A stretch of 64,000 nucleotides of DNA, from the NCBI RefSeq assembly GCF_001280065.1, contig NZ_LGEA01000091.1, forward strand, positions 496,001 through 560,000, in the 5' to 3' direction. Positions 17,225 to 28,434 of the stretch are shown piece by piece. Positions within the stretch are counted from its first letter, which is position 1; every line of letters begins with the position of its first letter. This stretch comes from Streptomyces sp. NRRL B-1140 (lineage in GTDB: Bacteria; Actinomycetota; Actinomycetes; Streptomycetales; Streptomycetaceae). The notes under the pieces are model-generated. The model made no database searches. It was given only the letters and a program-made list of their open reading frames with translations, and was not told where the DNA came from. A program made the translations under genes and the position numbers.

Positions 17225-17881
17225 ATGGTCGACAGGTTCGACGACGGACTTCTGACGCCCACGGAAACGGCCTCCTACCTTGAGATTCCGCAGTCGACTC
17301 TCACGTCGTGGCTGAAGAACAAGGCCGCTGGAGCACCGCTGGTCCACCAGGTCGAGCCGGTGCGGAAGGGACAGCCCTCGGTTCCGTTCATCGCTGTGGC
17401 CGAGGCGCACGTCCTGCGTTCCCTTCGCTCCCTGGGACTCCGCATGAGCGAGATCAGGGAGGCGGCAGCTGCTGTACGGGACGCCTTCGACACCCCCTAC
17501 GGCCTTGTGTCGCAGCGGATCGCCACGGATGGCGTGGACATCTTCATCGAGCACGGTTGGGGAGATCTGCGCAGAGCCCGCGACGGCCAGGTCCCCATCC
17601 ACGAAGTGGTCTCCGACTATCTCCGCTACCTCACGTGGGAACCGGGCGACGACTTCCCCTCCAGCCTGCGGCTGAGGCAGTACCCGGACTCCGTCCCCGT
17701 CGTGATCGATCCGAGGTTCGGCCACGGTCTCCCCGTGGTGGCCGCCAACCGCGTCACGGTCCAGGCCATCACCGACCTGTGGGAGGCGGGGGAGACCGTC
17801 GAGGACATCGCGTACGACTACGACATGACGCCTGAGCAGGTGGACGCCCTCTGCCGGGCCGTGGTGCACCTTGCCGCCTGA
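17225..17881 (+). CDS. DUF433-domain antitoxin with N-terminal HTH
   Basis: 218 residues from ATG 17225, preceded by AGGAGGTGGGGC. The N-terminal third has a MerR/excisionase-like helix-turn-helix (LTPTETASYLEIPQSTLTSW). The C-terminal 70 residues are a DUF433 domain, with VVIDPRFGHGLPVV and the region from NRVTVQAI to DMTPEQVDALCR. DUF433 proteins are antitoxins that pair with PIN-like toxins of the DUF5615/VapC45 kind, and exactly such a gene overlaps its end by 11 nt. The antitoxin is intact, while the toxin carries a stop codon. Confidence 0.82.
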   Translation: MVDRFDDGLLTPTETASYLEIPQSTLTSWLKNKAAGAPLVHQVEPVRKGQPSVPFIAVAEAHVLRSLRSLGLRMSEIREAAAAVRDAFDTPYGLVSQRIATDGVDIFIEHGWGDLRRARDGQVPIHEVVSDYLRYLTWEPGDDFPSSLRLRQYPDSVPVVIDPRFGHGLPVVAANRVTVQAITDLWEAGETVEDIAYDYDMTPEQVDALCRAVVHLAA

Positions 17882-18257
17882 GTTCTTCCTCGACCGGAAT
17901 CTCGGTCGCCGTGTCGCGGAAGGGCTGAGAGCCTGCGGATGGACGGTTCACCGCATCGGGGACGTCTTTCCTGACGACGGACAGGACGTTCCGGACGAGG
18001 AGTGGATCACGTACGGTCTCGACCGGTCCTGAGTTCCGCTGTCGAAGGACGGGCGGATCAAGACCCGGGACCTGGAGATCCGGCCCGTCCTGGAGCGCGA
18101 GGCGGTGCTGTTCTACCTGGACAACCAGCAGCTTCGCAGCGTCGAGATGGTCGAGCGCCTCGTCGCACGCCGTGACGCGATCCACCAGGCTGTCGAGAAG
18201 GGCGGCCCGGCGGCCTACGCCGTGCGGCACGACCGTATTGAGCGCACCTGGCCGTGA
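17871..18257 (+). pseudogene. PIN-like (VapC45/DUF5615-type) toxin with nonsense codon
   Basis: From TTG 17871, overlapping the antitoxin stop, the frame reads PPEFFLDRNLGRRVAEGLRA, with the family's N-terminal Asp, and later VPDEEWI. A TGA at 18030-18032 interrupts it, and the same frame resumes with VPLSKDGRIKTR and then about 70 residues to TGA 18255-18257. In relatives the interrupted position is usually aromatic (gWvvlsKD), so a single TGG to TGA change explains it. The truncated 53-residue product lacks the central catalytic acid region, so the toxin should be inactive unless the stop is read through. Confidence 0.78.
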
Positions 18258-18296
18258 CGGGAGGGCGTCCCTGGTGGAACCCTCCCGTACGCGTTG

Positions 18297-21200
18297 CTAC
18301 TTCGCGGCGGGCGCCCAGAGGGCTGCCACGATCTCCATCTGCTTGAGGACCAGGTCGACCGCCTCGCGCTCCTCCTCCGGCGGGTAGTCGAACATCGCCA
18401 GCACGCGGCGGATGCGGGTGCGTAGCTTGGCCCGGACAGGTTCGCGGGACAGCCAGTCGACGGAGAGGTTCTTCTGGATGTCCCTGACGAGGGCGCGGGC
18501 GATCTTGGCAAGGGTGTCGTCGCCGCCTTCCATCGCCTCGGCCATGTCGCGGTGGGCGACGGCGTCGTAGAAAGCCAGCTCGGCGTGGGTCAGCGGCGGG
18601 TCGAACCGCTCGCCGCGGCGGGCTTCCGCCGACACCTCCCGTGCCAGGGCGGCGAGTTCGGCGATGACCTGGGCGCTGGTGAGCTGCTGGAGCATGTAGC
18701 GCCTCATCAGGTCGTTCAGGCGCTCGGTGAAGCTCTCGTTGCGGACGACGTTGTGCTTGGTCACCTCGCGCATCTTCTGCTGGATCATGCGGCGCAGGGC
18801 CTCGGTGACCAGGTGCGGGGTCTCGGAGTTCTCCAGCTTGCGCAGCTGCGCCTCGTTGAGGCGGGTGATGTCCAGCCGACCGATGCCGGCCTCCGCGTAC
18901 AGGTCGGTGATCTCGTCGGCGTCGACGACCGAGGCGGCGAGGGCTTGCAGATAGCGCTGGACCTCGGCGCTGAGCGGCTCTCCGTTAGCTTCGCGCCGGG
19001 CCGCGTCGATTTTGATCATCCAAGCCCGGACCTCACTGAAGAAGGAGATGTCACGACGCCAGTCGTCCATGTCCTCGCAGCGCTCGGCGATCTCCTTGCT
19101 CATCGCGCACACCCGGTAGAAGCGGTCCAGACGGGCGGCGCTGTCCTTGAAGCGGACGGAGAGCGGCTTGGTGCCGGGCTCGACCTTGTTGCCAGGGTTC
19201 TTCGGGTCCAGGAGGAAGTCGGCGGTCCGGCGCAGTGCGCGCCTGCGGGAGTCAGGGCGACCGGTGTCGGCCAGCCACTCCTTCCAACGGCACCCGGCCA
19301 GCAGGCCCTTGATGGTGGCGATCTCGTTCTTGACCTCGGTGACGGCCCGTTCGATGTCCGCGCCGAGGGTCTGGTCCTTGCGGTCCTGGTCCGAGTACTC
19401 GCGCAGGGCCTTGGTGAGGTTGTCGGTGAGGGGCGCGTAGCCGACGAGGAGGCCGTCCTGCTTGCCGCGGAAACGGCGGTTCACGCGGGCGAGCGCCTGC
19501 ATCAGGTTGGCGCCCTGCATCGGGCGGTCCATGTACAGGGTGTGGATGGGCGGCGCGTCGTAGCCGGTGAGCAGCATCGAGTGGACGATGAGCAGTTCCA
19601 GCTCGTCGTCGGGGTCCTTGGCGCGCTTCTGGACTACCTTCTGCTGGGACTTGCGCAGTGAGTGCTTGCGCAGGTGCTCGGGGTCGGAGCGGTCACCATG
19701 GAAGACGATCTTCATGACGCCCTTGTCGACCTCATCACTGACCCAGCCGGGCCGCCGCTCGGCCAGCGCGTCGAAGACCCGTACGCAGATCTCGCGGGTC
19801 GCGCACACGACCATCGCCTTGCCGGGGGCGCCGATGTCGGGCTTGACCAGTTCGCGGCGCTGCTCCCAGTGGGCGATCAGGTCGTCGGCGAGCTTGGCTA
19901 TACGGTCCTCGGCGCCGTAGAGCGTGTTCATCGTCGTGGCGTACTGGATGGCTCGGCGGCGCTCGGCGTCGTCCATGCCCTCGGTGAGGGTGTTGGCCTG
20001 CTCGTCGAGCGTGTTCGGGTCGACGTCCTTGGGCAGGTCGACCTTGATGACACGCGGCTCGTGGAAGACGCGGACCGTGGCCCCGTCGTCTACGGCGCGC
20101 TTCAGGTCGTAGATGTCGATGTACTCGCCGAAGACAGCACGGGTATCGGCCTCGGCCTTCGAGATGGGCGTACCGGTGAAGGCGAGCAGGGTGGCGTACG
20201 GCAGGGCGTCGCGCAGGTGGCGGGCGTAGCCGTCGAGGCTGTCGTAGTGCGAGCGGTGGGCTTCGTCGACGATGACCAGGATGTTGCGGCGCTCGGAGAG
20301 GAGCGGGTGCGACTTGCCGGCGTCCTTCTCCTCCTTGCTCAGGCCGAACTTCTGGAGGGTGGTGAAGAGGACCCCGCCGACGGTACGCCTCTTCAGCTCG
20401 ACGCGGAGATCTTCACGCGTGTTGAGCTGGTGAGCCTTTGTCTCCAGCAGAGTTTCACTGTCGAGGAAAGTGTCGTAGAGCTGGTCGTCGAGGTCGTTGC
20501 GGTCGGTGATGACGACGATGGTGGGGTTGTTGAGTGCCGGGTGGCGGAGGACGAGCGCGGCCGTCTCCACCATCTCCTCCGACTTGCCGGCGCCCTGCGT
20601 GTGCCAGACGACGCCGGCCTGGCCGTTCGTCCGTGCCGCCTCGACGACGGCGTCCACGGCCTTGTTCACGGCGAAGTACTGGTGCGGCTTCGCGATGCGC
20701 TTGCCGGTCAGGGGCTCGCCCGGCTTGGGCGGGGGGAAGTTGACGAAGTTGCGGGTGAGGGAGAGGAACCGCTCCTGCGTGAACAGGCCATGCAGGGCCA
20801 GGTTCAGCGCGTCGATGCCGTCGTAGCCGGGCTCGTTGGTGTCGACCGGCTTGCCCTCGTGGTCGACGTTCCAGGGTGCGAAGTGCTCGTACGGCGTGAA
20901 TGCCGTGCCGTACTTGGCGGTTATGCCGTCCGAGACCAGGCAGAGCACGTTGTAGCGGAACGCGATCGGGAACTCCGAGACGTACGTCTGGAGTTGGGCG
21001 TGCGCTGACTTCAGGGTCGCGTTCTCGTCAGAGGCGCTCTTGAGTTCGACGACGGCGAGGGGGAGGCCGTTGACGTACAGGACGATGTCGAAGCGGCGGT
21101 GACTGCCGTCGGTGTCCCTGACCGTGACCTGGTTGACGGCGAGGTAGCTGTTCGCGTCAGGGTCCGTGAAGTCGACGAGGCGGACGGTGGGGGTCTGCTC

Positions 21201-21569
21201 AGCGCCGAACTCGTCGGTGTAGGTGAGGCGAATGCCTGTGGTCAGGTACTCGTGGGCCTGCTTGTTCTCCGGGTACGCCTCGCGGGATGCGGGGTCGGTG
21301 GCGATGCGGACTGCTTCGTGGACGGCGGTGGAGGTCAACTCCGGGTTCAGCTTCTCGATGGCTGCCTGGAGCTCGTCGTGGAGAATCAGGTCGTCCCAGT
21401 CCCGGCGGTGGCCGGTGCCGGGGGCTAGGTCTTTGCCGGGCTTGGTTTCCCACGCGAGTTGGGCGAGTTCGTTGAGGGCCAGGTGCTCCCAGGTGGACTC
21501 GGTCATTTTTGCGTCGAGGTGGGCGGGGGTGGCGGCGGTGGTGGGCGCGCTGCCGTTTTCGGTGGTCAT
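18297..21569 (-). CDS. hsdR: Type I restriction enzyme, R subunit
   Basis: 1090 residues, full length for HsdR. The N-terminal PD-(D/E)xK nuclease has D161 and E175-x-K177 (in VVELKSAS). The SF2 translocase follows: Walker A TQGAGKSEE (325-330), DEAH at 435-438 (IVDEAHRSH), motif III LLAFTGTPI, motif VI ALARVNRRFRGK. A helical C-terminal domain (about 850-1090) binds the methylase core. The R subunit pulls DNA past the bound complex and cuts it when the recognition site is unmethylated. Its start overlaps the hsdS stop (ATGA). No frameshift or lost catalytic residue is visible. Confidence 0.95.
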   Translation of the reverse strand: MTTENGSAPTTAATPAHLDAKMTESTWEHLALNELAQLAWETKPGKDLAPGTGHRRDWDDLILHDELQAAIEKLNPELTSTAVHEAVRIATDPASREAYPENKQAHEYLTTGIRLTYTDEFGAEQTPTVRLVDFTDPDANSYLAVNQVTVRDTDGSHRRFDIVLYVNGLPLAVVELKSASDENATLKSAHAQLQTYVSEFPIAFRYNVLCLVSDGITAKYGTAFTPYEHFAPWNVDHEGKPVDTNEPGYDGIDALNLALHGLFTQERFLSLTRNFVNFPPPKPGEPLTGKRIAKPHQYFAVNKAVDAVVEAARTNGQAGVVWHTQGAGKSEEMVETAALVLRHPALNNPTIVVITDRNDLDDQLYDTFLDSETLLETKAHQLNTREDLRVELKRRTVGGVLFTTLQKFGLSKEEKDAGKSHPLLSERRNILVIVDEAHRSHYDSLDGYARHLRDALPYATLLAFTGTPISKAEADTRAVFGEYIDIYDLKRAVDDGATVRVFHEPRVIKVDLPKDVDPNTLDEQANTLTEGMDDAERRRAIQYATTMNTLYGAEDRIAKLADDLIAHWEQRRELVKPDIGAPGKAMVVCATREICVRVFDALAERRPGWVSDEVDKGVMKIVFHGDRSDPEHLRKHSLRKSQQKVVQKRAKDPDDELELLIVHSMLLTGYDAPPIHTLYMDRPMQGANLMQALARVNRRFRGKQDGLLVGYAPLTDNLTKALREYSDQDRKDQTLGADIERAVTEVKNEIATIKGLLAGCRWKEWLADTGRPDSRRRALRRTADFLLDPKNPGNKVEPGTKPLSVRFKDSAARLDRFYRVCAMSKEIAERCEDMDDWRRDISFFSEVRAWMIKIDAARREANGEPLSAEVQRYLQALAASVVDADEITDLYAEAGIGRLDITRLNEAQLRKLENSETPHLVTEALRRMIQQKMREVTKHNVVRNESFTERLNDLMRRYMLQQLTSAQVIAELAALAREVSAEARRGERFDPPLTHAELAFYDAVAHRDMAEAMEGGDDTLAKIARALVRDIQKNLSVDWLSREPVRAKLRTRIRRVLAMFDYPPEEEREAVDLVLKQMEIVAALWAPAAK

Positions 21570-22754
21570 ACGGCGTCCTCCACGATCTTTTCGGCGTCTC
21601 GGACTCGGAGTTTGCCGGACATTAGTTGGGGGAGGAGGGTGTCGCGAAGGGCGGCCAGGATACGGGATTCGCGGTCGAGTGATTGCATGTGCGCGAAGGA
21701 ATCCGATGCCACTTCACCGAACTCAGTGAGCAACCTTTCATCAGGCCGATTGATGTGAAAGTTCGCCGCGTCCACGGCAGTGACCCGCTGACGCCCTGAT
21801 GAGCCAACCATGTTCCGGATGGCATGCTCACGGAACCTACTACTGCGCGCCAGGAAATAGCTGAACTCGGATGGGACTCCCTCGGCTGAACGCATCACGA
21901 TGAACTCAGTGGAACCCACCCCGATTTCGCCATCCTCCATGAAGTTGACGTACCCCGTCTTCCCGTTCTCTAGACACGGCGTGATACGAGCCAGGAGGGT
22001 GTCTCCATTGACGAATCGAGTTCCGCCCTTCGGCTCTCTCCTTGCCCAGGTCCCGATTCCTGCCCGACTTGTAGAGAGAGCGGCCATATCGACGTAAACA
22101 GCCTCCTCGGACGGCTTCGGAACCTTGGGGCTGAAGTGGACGAAGTCCGTCACGGGCGCGGCGATTGCAGGATCTGGTTCGTCCTCCAAACCCATACGCT
22201 CAGCTTGCAACTTGAGCAGCTGTTCGTATGTAACAGCGATGCGCTCGTTCACCGCGATTTTGTCGTCCAGAACTCCAAGCACCTCAACGATGGCCGCCTG
22301 ATCTGACAGATCAGGCAAAGCGATGGGCCACCTCGGCAACTCGGTGAGAGGGATCCGGTCGACAGTAGCCCCATGAATCGCACCAGATCGAATGGTTGCC
22401 TGAAATTCAGGAGCCAGGTATGTAAGCAGCAGAAACCTAGGGAGCACCCGATCTCGATTCGGGCGCAGAATCCCCATTCTACGCCCCAGGCAGGCTTTTA
22501 CGCCTTGGGGCATGAGGGCGGCATCCCCTAGACGGGTCTCGTAAGAGAACAGAACATCGCCTGGTTCAGGCGTAACCCTTCTTGTCCACTTGACGAAGTC
22601 TTCCTCTGAAATATGTGCAGACTCGGCGAGGTTAAGCCGGCCGCGATCCAAGCTAGAGATGCTCAGGAACCAAGGACCGCTACTCGTCTTTTTGGGGGTT
22701 GCATGAGGCCCGTCGAATACCTGGGCGACTTCTCCGACCGTATAGGAACGCCAC

Positions 22755-22762
<8 letters not shown>
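21566..22762 (-). CDS. hsdS: Type I restriction enzyme, specificity subunit
   Basis: 398 residues from GTG 22762, which overlaps the hsdM stop by 8 nt. It has the standard two-fold plan: target-recognition domain 1 (about 1-150), a conserved helix (about 155-190, IVEVLGVLDDKIAVNERI), target-recognition domain 2 (about 215-360) and a second conserved helix near the end (ILAALRDTLLPQLMSGKL). The two domains each read half of a bipartite target; the target cannot be predicted from sequence alone. Codon use is visibly less GC-rich than in hsdM and hsdR, as expected for a gene that exchanges its recognition domains. Confidence 0.93.
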
Positions 22763-24395
<1,633 letters not shown>

Positions 24396-24428
24396 CGTTA
24401 CTTCTTCCAGACGGTGTCGGTGGATGGG

Positions 24429-26540
24429 TTACGTGCGGTTGGTCGTTCGGGGTTCGCCGAGGGTCAGGGTGCCGTCCGCCAAGCCCGCGATCGTCAGACT
24501 GCGAGCCTCCGCGAGGGCGTCGGACTGGGCCCGCAGCAGGCGTTCCCGGCGTTCCGTCTCGGCCAGCAGGGCGTCGAAGCGGAGCACCTCGTCCGGGTCG
24601 AGGTCGGGGAGCTGGTAGTCCTCGATACGGCGGGCCGGGCGTACCGCGCTGGGACTGCGGGCGGTGCCACGGGCCGTGCCGAGCAGGGCCGCGAGGACCC
24701 TGGGCGTGAGCGGGCGACGGGCATCGGCGTTGACCCTGAGGACGCGGGCCGGAAACGCGACGACCGAGAAGCCGTCGTGGTCGACGTACACGCCCAGGCG
24801 GGGCGCCAGGGTGTAGACGACGTCACCGGGCTCGGTGAGCGCCGCCTGTTCGTACTCCGCGGCCAGCAGCAGGCGGTCGATGCGGCGCCCGCCCACGGGG
24901 CGTACGCCGGTGATCTCCTCGTGACCCAGGACGGTGTGGTGGCCGTCCCGCGTGAGGTGCTTCTCGTCGATACGGTGGCCGGGGAGTCGGGTCACCCTGC
25001 GTGCGGTGATCAGCTTGCCCAGGGTGGTGCGCTCCGGCAGGCGGCCGACCCTGCGCAGTACGGCCCCTCGGTAAGGGCCACGCTCATCCTCGTACGCCCG
25101 GGTGTCCGCTGTCGCCCGCTCCAGGCGGGCCTCGGCCTCAGCGATCCGTGCGGGCCGTTCGGTCACCTTGTCGGACCAGATCGCGGAGGCAGGTGGCGCG
25201 GGCGGGGTCAGGGGACCGCCGAAGGCCCGGTCCAGGTCGGCGACGGGGACCACACGGCCGTAGCGCGGGTCGTGACCGTCGAGTCCTCGGAAGCCTTCCG
25301 CGCGCCAGAGGAGGACGTCCTCGGCGAGCCGCATGCGCACGCCCGGTGTGAGCTGTTCCGAGCTGATGTCGGCCAGTAAGACCTTGCCCTCTGCCGCCTG
25401 GACCGGGCCGCGTGTGAGCGTCCACAGCGCGGGACGGTAGCCGGGGCGGAAGGGCAGGACCCCGCCCGGAAGCGAGATGACCGACTCGACGATGTTCTCG
25501 CGCAGGAGGGCCGAGCGGAGCTGGGCGGCCTCGGTGCTCTTCAGTTCGTCGACGAGCGCGTCGGCCGGTCCGAGGACCACGGCCGTACAGCCGGGGCGGA
25601 GAAGGTAGGCGACGCGTTCGAGCTCCGTCAGGGCGGTGAGTACCGAGCGGTCCTCGCCGGGGCGGTACGGGAGCTGGGTGGCGACGAGGTCGGGGTCCGC
25701 GAAGCGTTCCTCCAGGTCGGTGCCGGTCTGGACGTCGAGGTCGAGTTCGCCGACGCCCGCCAGCAGGAGGCGGCGGCGGGTGATGCGCGTGAGCCGGTCG
25801 TCGGGGTCGGCGGCCAGGACGGTGACGCGGTCGTGGTTCTCCGTGTCGTCGAGGAGCGCGGCGAGCAGGTCGCCGGCGCGGGCGTGCGGGTCGGCGAGGG
25901 TGAGGGACTCGCCCTGCTCAAGGCGGAGGCGGAGGTCGGTGAGCTGGGTGATCAGGCTCCGCAGTTCCGGGGCGACCGCGTCGGCGGCGAGGGAGTCCAG
26001 TCCGAGCCGGGAGCGGGCGGCGAGCAGCCATTCGTACGCGCCGCGCTCGTCGTAGGCGGACTCGATCAGGTCCTCGGCGAGGCGGGCGAGCGGGGCCGCC
26101 GTGGCGTCGATCGCGCGGAGCTCTCGGAGTACGAAATCGTCCTCGGCGTCGATCCGTCCGGCTCGGCGCAGCAGTGCGGACCAGTGGGCTTCGTCGGCTT
26201 GGGCGTCGGACGCGGAGGCCCGAGAGACGTTCGCGTCATCGGCCAGGGGCTGGCCGTCGAGTCGGCGCAGGCACAGCAGGCTGCCGAGCGTCTCGACGAG
26301 CTGCCACGGCGTGAAACGGTCCCGCAGCGCGATGATGCCGAAGAGGGCCAGCTCGGATCGGAGCTCCCGCGGGGCGGCGTTGCCGAGGCCGGAGGCGATC
26401 AGCCACTCGGTCACCTGCGCGCCGTCGAACAGGGGCCGTCCCGAGCTCTCGGACACGGCGGCGGGGAAGCCCGGGTAGCGTCGGCGCCAGGTGGACACTA
26501 CGGGGCGTTTCACCCGTGCGAACGTCGCGATGTCGGTCAT
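24429..26540 (-). CDS. HsdM-like protein with degenerate methylase motifs
   Basis: 703 residues from ATG 26540 (GGTGG upstream; an ATG at 26612 is an alternative). The N-terminus carries a short DNA-binding-like segment (FARVKRPVVSTWRRRYPGF). The middle follows the HsdM fold, but motif I reads DPHARAGDLLAAL instead of DPxxGxGG (about residue 218) and the NPPF/Y motif reads TQLPY (about 288), so SAM binding and catalysis are probably lost. The C-terminal 200 residues look like a HsdS-type recognition domain (GKLITARRVTRLPG, DVVYTLAPRLGVYVD) with a final coiled coil. It heads the hsdMSR operon and may be a DNA-binding modulator of the complex. Confidence 0.75.
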   Translation of the reverse strand: MTDIATFARVKRPVVSTWRRRYPGFPAAVSESSGRPLFDGAQVTEWLIASGLGNAAPRELRSELALFGIIALRDRFTPWQLVETLGSLLCLRRLDGQPLADDANVSRASASDAQADEAHWSALLRRAGRIDAEDDFVLRELRAIDATAAPLARLAEDLIESAYDERGAYEWLLAARSRLGLDSLAADAVAPELRSLITQLTDLRLRLEQGESLTLADPHARAGDLLAALLDDTENHDRVTVLAADPDDRLTRITRRRLLLAGVGELDLDVQTGTDLEERFADPDLVATQLPYRPGEDRSVLTALTELERVAYLLRPGCTAVVLGPADALVDELKSTEAAQLRSALLRENIVESVISLPGGVLPFRPGYRPALWTLTRGPVQAAEGKVLLADISSEQLTPGVRMRLAEDVLLWRAEGFRGLDGHDPRYGRVVPVADLDRAFGGPLTPPAPPASAIWSDKVTERPARIAEAEARLERATADTRAYEDERGPYRGAVLRRVGRLPERTTLGKLITARRVTRLPGHRIDEKHLTRDGHHTVLGHEEITGVRPVGGRRIDRLLLAAEYEQAALTEPGDVVYTLAPRLGVYVDHDGFSVVAFPARVLRVNADARRPLTPRVLAALLGTARGTARSPSAVRPARRIEDYQLPDLDPDEVLRFDALLAETERRERLLRAQSDALAEARSLTIAGLADGTLTLGEPRTTNRT

Positions 26541-26757
26541 CGCCACCAGGAGGGGGAGCGGTCCGGGGGAGCGGAGTGCCGGGTTCGGCAGACCAGTGAC
26601 CACGGTTCGCATCCCTCCCCCGCTCATCTATCGTCACACCAGCTGCTTCGGTCAGCAGGCCGGGCTTGTCCTGCGTCACGGCTCCGCTTGCGTCGGACGC
26701 TCGCCCGACGCCACAAGACGATACGCCGAGCCCGGCGATGCAGGTGCAGGTTTCGTT

Positions 26758-26773
26758 GATAACGACGGTTATC
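26758..26773. promoter_or_regulatory. Palindromic operator GATAAC-N4-GTTATC (site 2)
   Basis: A perfect 6-4-6 inverted repeat with spacer GACG, extended by one pair to TGATAAC/GTTATCA (26757-26774). It is 218 bp from the methylase-like gene and about 138 bp from the start of the PLD operon, in their shared divergent region (26541-26910). A single bound regulator could control both operons. The same palindrome precedes the Rad50-like operon at 14276-14291. Confidence 0.65.
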
Positions 26774-26910
26774 AGACTCACCACAGGCTGCCGTGGGGGC
26801 CTCGTCCGGCCGTGTGATGCACATCCGAAGTGCCACGACCCCGCGAGAGATGCGCCACAATGGCGGATCGGTCTCCCGACCGAACAGCGCCAAGGGGGTG
26901 GCAGCGGGAC

Positions 26911-28434
26911 ATGGCCGAGCGCATGGCCGCCGTCGGAGGGGGCGGGCGAACACCGGAGCTCGTGGCCGGACCGGGCTGGAGCCGCCCCGGACTGGACGTC
27001 GCCGCAGGCCGTTATCCGCTCTCGGTGGAGCGGCATGTGGGGCGCATGGTCGATCACCTGGTGCCAGGGGTGACCACGTTGACTCCGCACGCGCGTTACT
27101 ACGCTCTGCACGGGCTGATCGCGGCGCAGGCCGATGCGTACGACCTGACGGTCCCGGCCGCGCAGACTCTGCTGCGCCGTGCGGAAGTGGCGTTGGCCGC
27201 CGTGTCGTTCGCGCATCATCCGCAGGCTCTGGAGTGGCTGCCGCGCGCTCATGGGGTCGATGCCCTGGCCCGGCGGCTGCACTCCGGGACGGTCACCATG
27301 TCCGAAGCCGAGGTCCCGGGCAAGGACGGGTACGTGGGCAACGCGTGGGGGTTCTGGGCACCGTACGCCGGATCCGAGGTCGCGCTCGGCATCCTTGGCG
27401 CGGGCCCCATGCCGGTTCCCGGACCGCGGCTGGAGACCGCGGCACTGCGAGCCGGGTTGGGCGGGCTGCTCGAACTGGCTGCCGAGGACACCCTGGACGT
27501 GGATGATCTCGCCTCCTTCGGCGACCGGCTGTGCGTGTGTGTGGGCGGCGAGCATCCTGACGGGGCGTGGCTGGCGAACCTGATGTGCGAGCCCGATGCA
27601 CCGGCCGAAGCAGGCTCCCGCTCGGCGACACGGCGACAGACGATTCAGCTTCTGGCTCGTGTGGTCGCCACACATCCCGTCCGGTACTTCACCCGGGACA
27701 TCGGCCAGGTGCTCGCCTTCGGCGACTTCCTGACCACCGATCCCGTGACCAGCGGCATCGACGTGGCCGGTGCCTGGCGCGGGGTGGTGTTGCGCAACTA
27801 CTCCGTAGGAGCCTGGCGCCGCCTGTGGTCCTGGCTCGTGGAGCAGGTCGACGGGCTCGTGCCGATCGAGGACGTGGCCGACCGCTTCGCCGCGCAGTTG
27901 CCCGACATGACGGTGGACGCGTTCCTGTCCTCCCTTCCCGCGACGCAGAGCACGACCGGAGCGCCGTTGCCCGTCGAGCACGACCTGCGGGGGACGGACG
28001 ATCCCTTGCCCCTCAACGAGCTAAAGGTGCTCGCCGCCGGCGCCCGCCGGGTGGACGAACTCACCGGTCGGGTCCGGGACGCGTTCCTCGGCCAGCGCGG
28101 TGTCGAGCTCGGCCCGGAATGGGTCCAGCGGCGGCTTGACGAAGCCCGGCCCATGAAACTGCGCGACGTCGCCCGCCGACTCACCCACGACCTGGTGGCG
28201 CGGTCGCAGCGGATCTCGCTGGCCAAGGCCCGCCGACGCGCCGACGGCACGTTGTGGTTACCGACCCGGCTGCACGAGCGGGGCGGGCTGCTGTACCGGA
28301 CGAGCAAGGAGGGACGTGGTGACGTCGGCCTTCGGCTGGACCAGCTCGGGACCGTCCTGGCCACCTGCGGCGTACTGCGGTACCACGACCAGCGCTGGTC
28401 GGTGACCAGAAGCTGGAGGACTCTCGTTGACTGA
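26911..28434 (+). CDS. Unknown protein paired with PLD-type protein
   Basis: 507 residues from ATG 26911 (GGGGGTGG upstream; an ATG at 26860 would add 17 residues). It is soluble with no signal or membrane helix. Near the N-terminus (about 25-60) is the motif HLVPGVTTLTPHARYYALHG, which resembles the PG-x-T/TRARYF opening of DUF6361-like proteins found beside PLD and restriction genes; I make no firm assignment. The C-terminal 80 residues look like a winged helix (GLRLDQLGTVLATCGVLRYH). The stop overlaps the TTG start of the PLD gene by 8 nt, so the two act together. Family not recognised. Confidence 0.72.
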   Translation: MAERMAAVGGGGRTPELVAGPGWSRPGLDVAAGRYPLSVERHVGRMVDHLVPGVTTLTPHARYYALHGLIAAQADAYDLTVPAAQTLLRRAEVALAAVSFAHHPQALEWLPRAHGVDALARRLHSGTVTMSEAEVPGKDGYVGNAWGFWAPYAGSEVALGILGAGPMPVPGPRLETAALRAGLGGLLELAAEDTLDVDDLASFGDRLCVCVGGEHPDGAWLANLMCEPDAPAEAGSRSATRRQTIQLLARVVATHPVRYFTRDIGQVLAFGDFLTTDPVTSGIDVAGAWRGVVLRNYSVGAWRRLWSWLVEQVDGLVPIEDVADRFAAQLPDMTVDAFLSSLPATQSTTGAPLPVEHDLRGTDDPLPLNELKVLAAGARRVDELTGRVRDAFLGQRGVELGPEWVQRRLDEARPMKLRDVARRLTHDLVARSQRISLAKARRRADGTLWLPTRLHERGGLLYRTSKEGRGDVGLRLDQLGTVLATCGVLRYHDQRWSVTRSWRTLVD

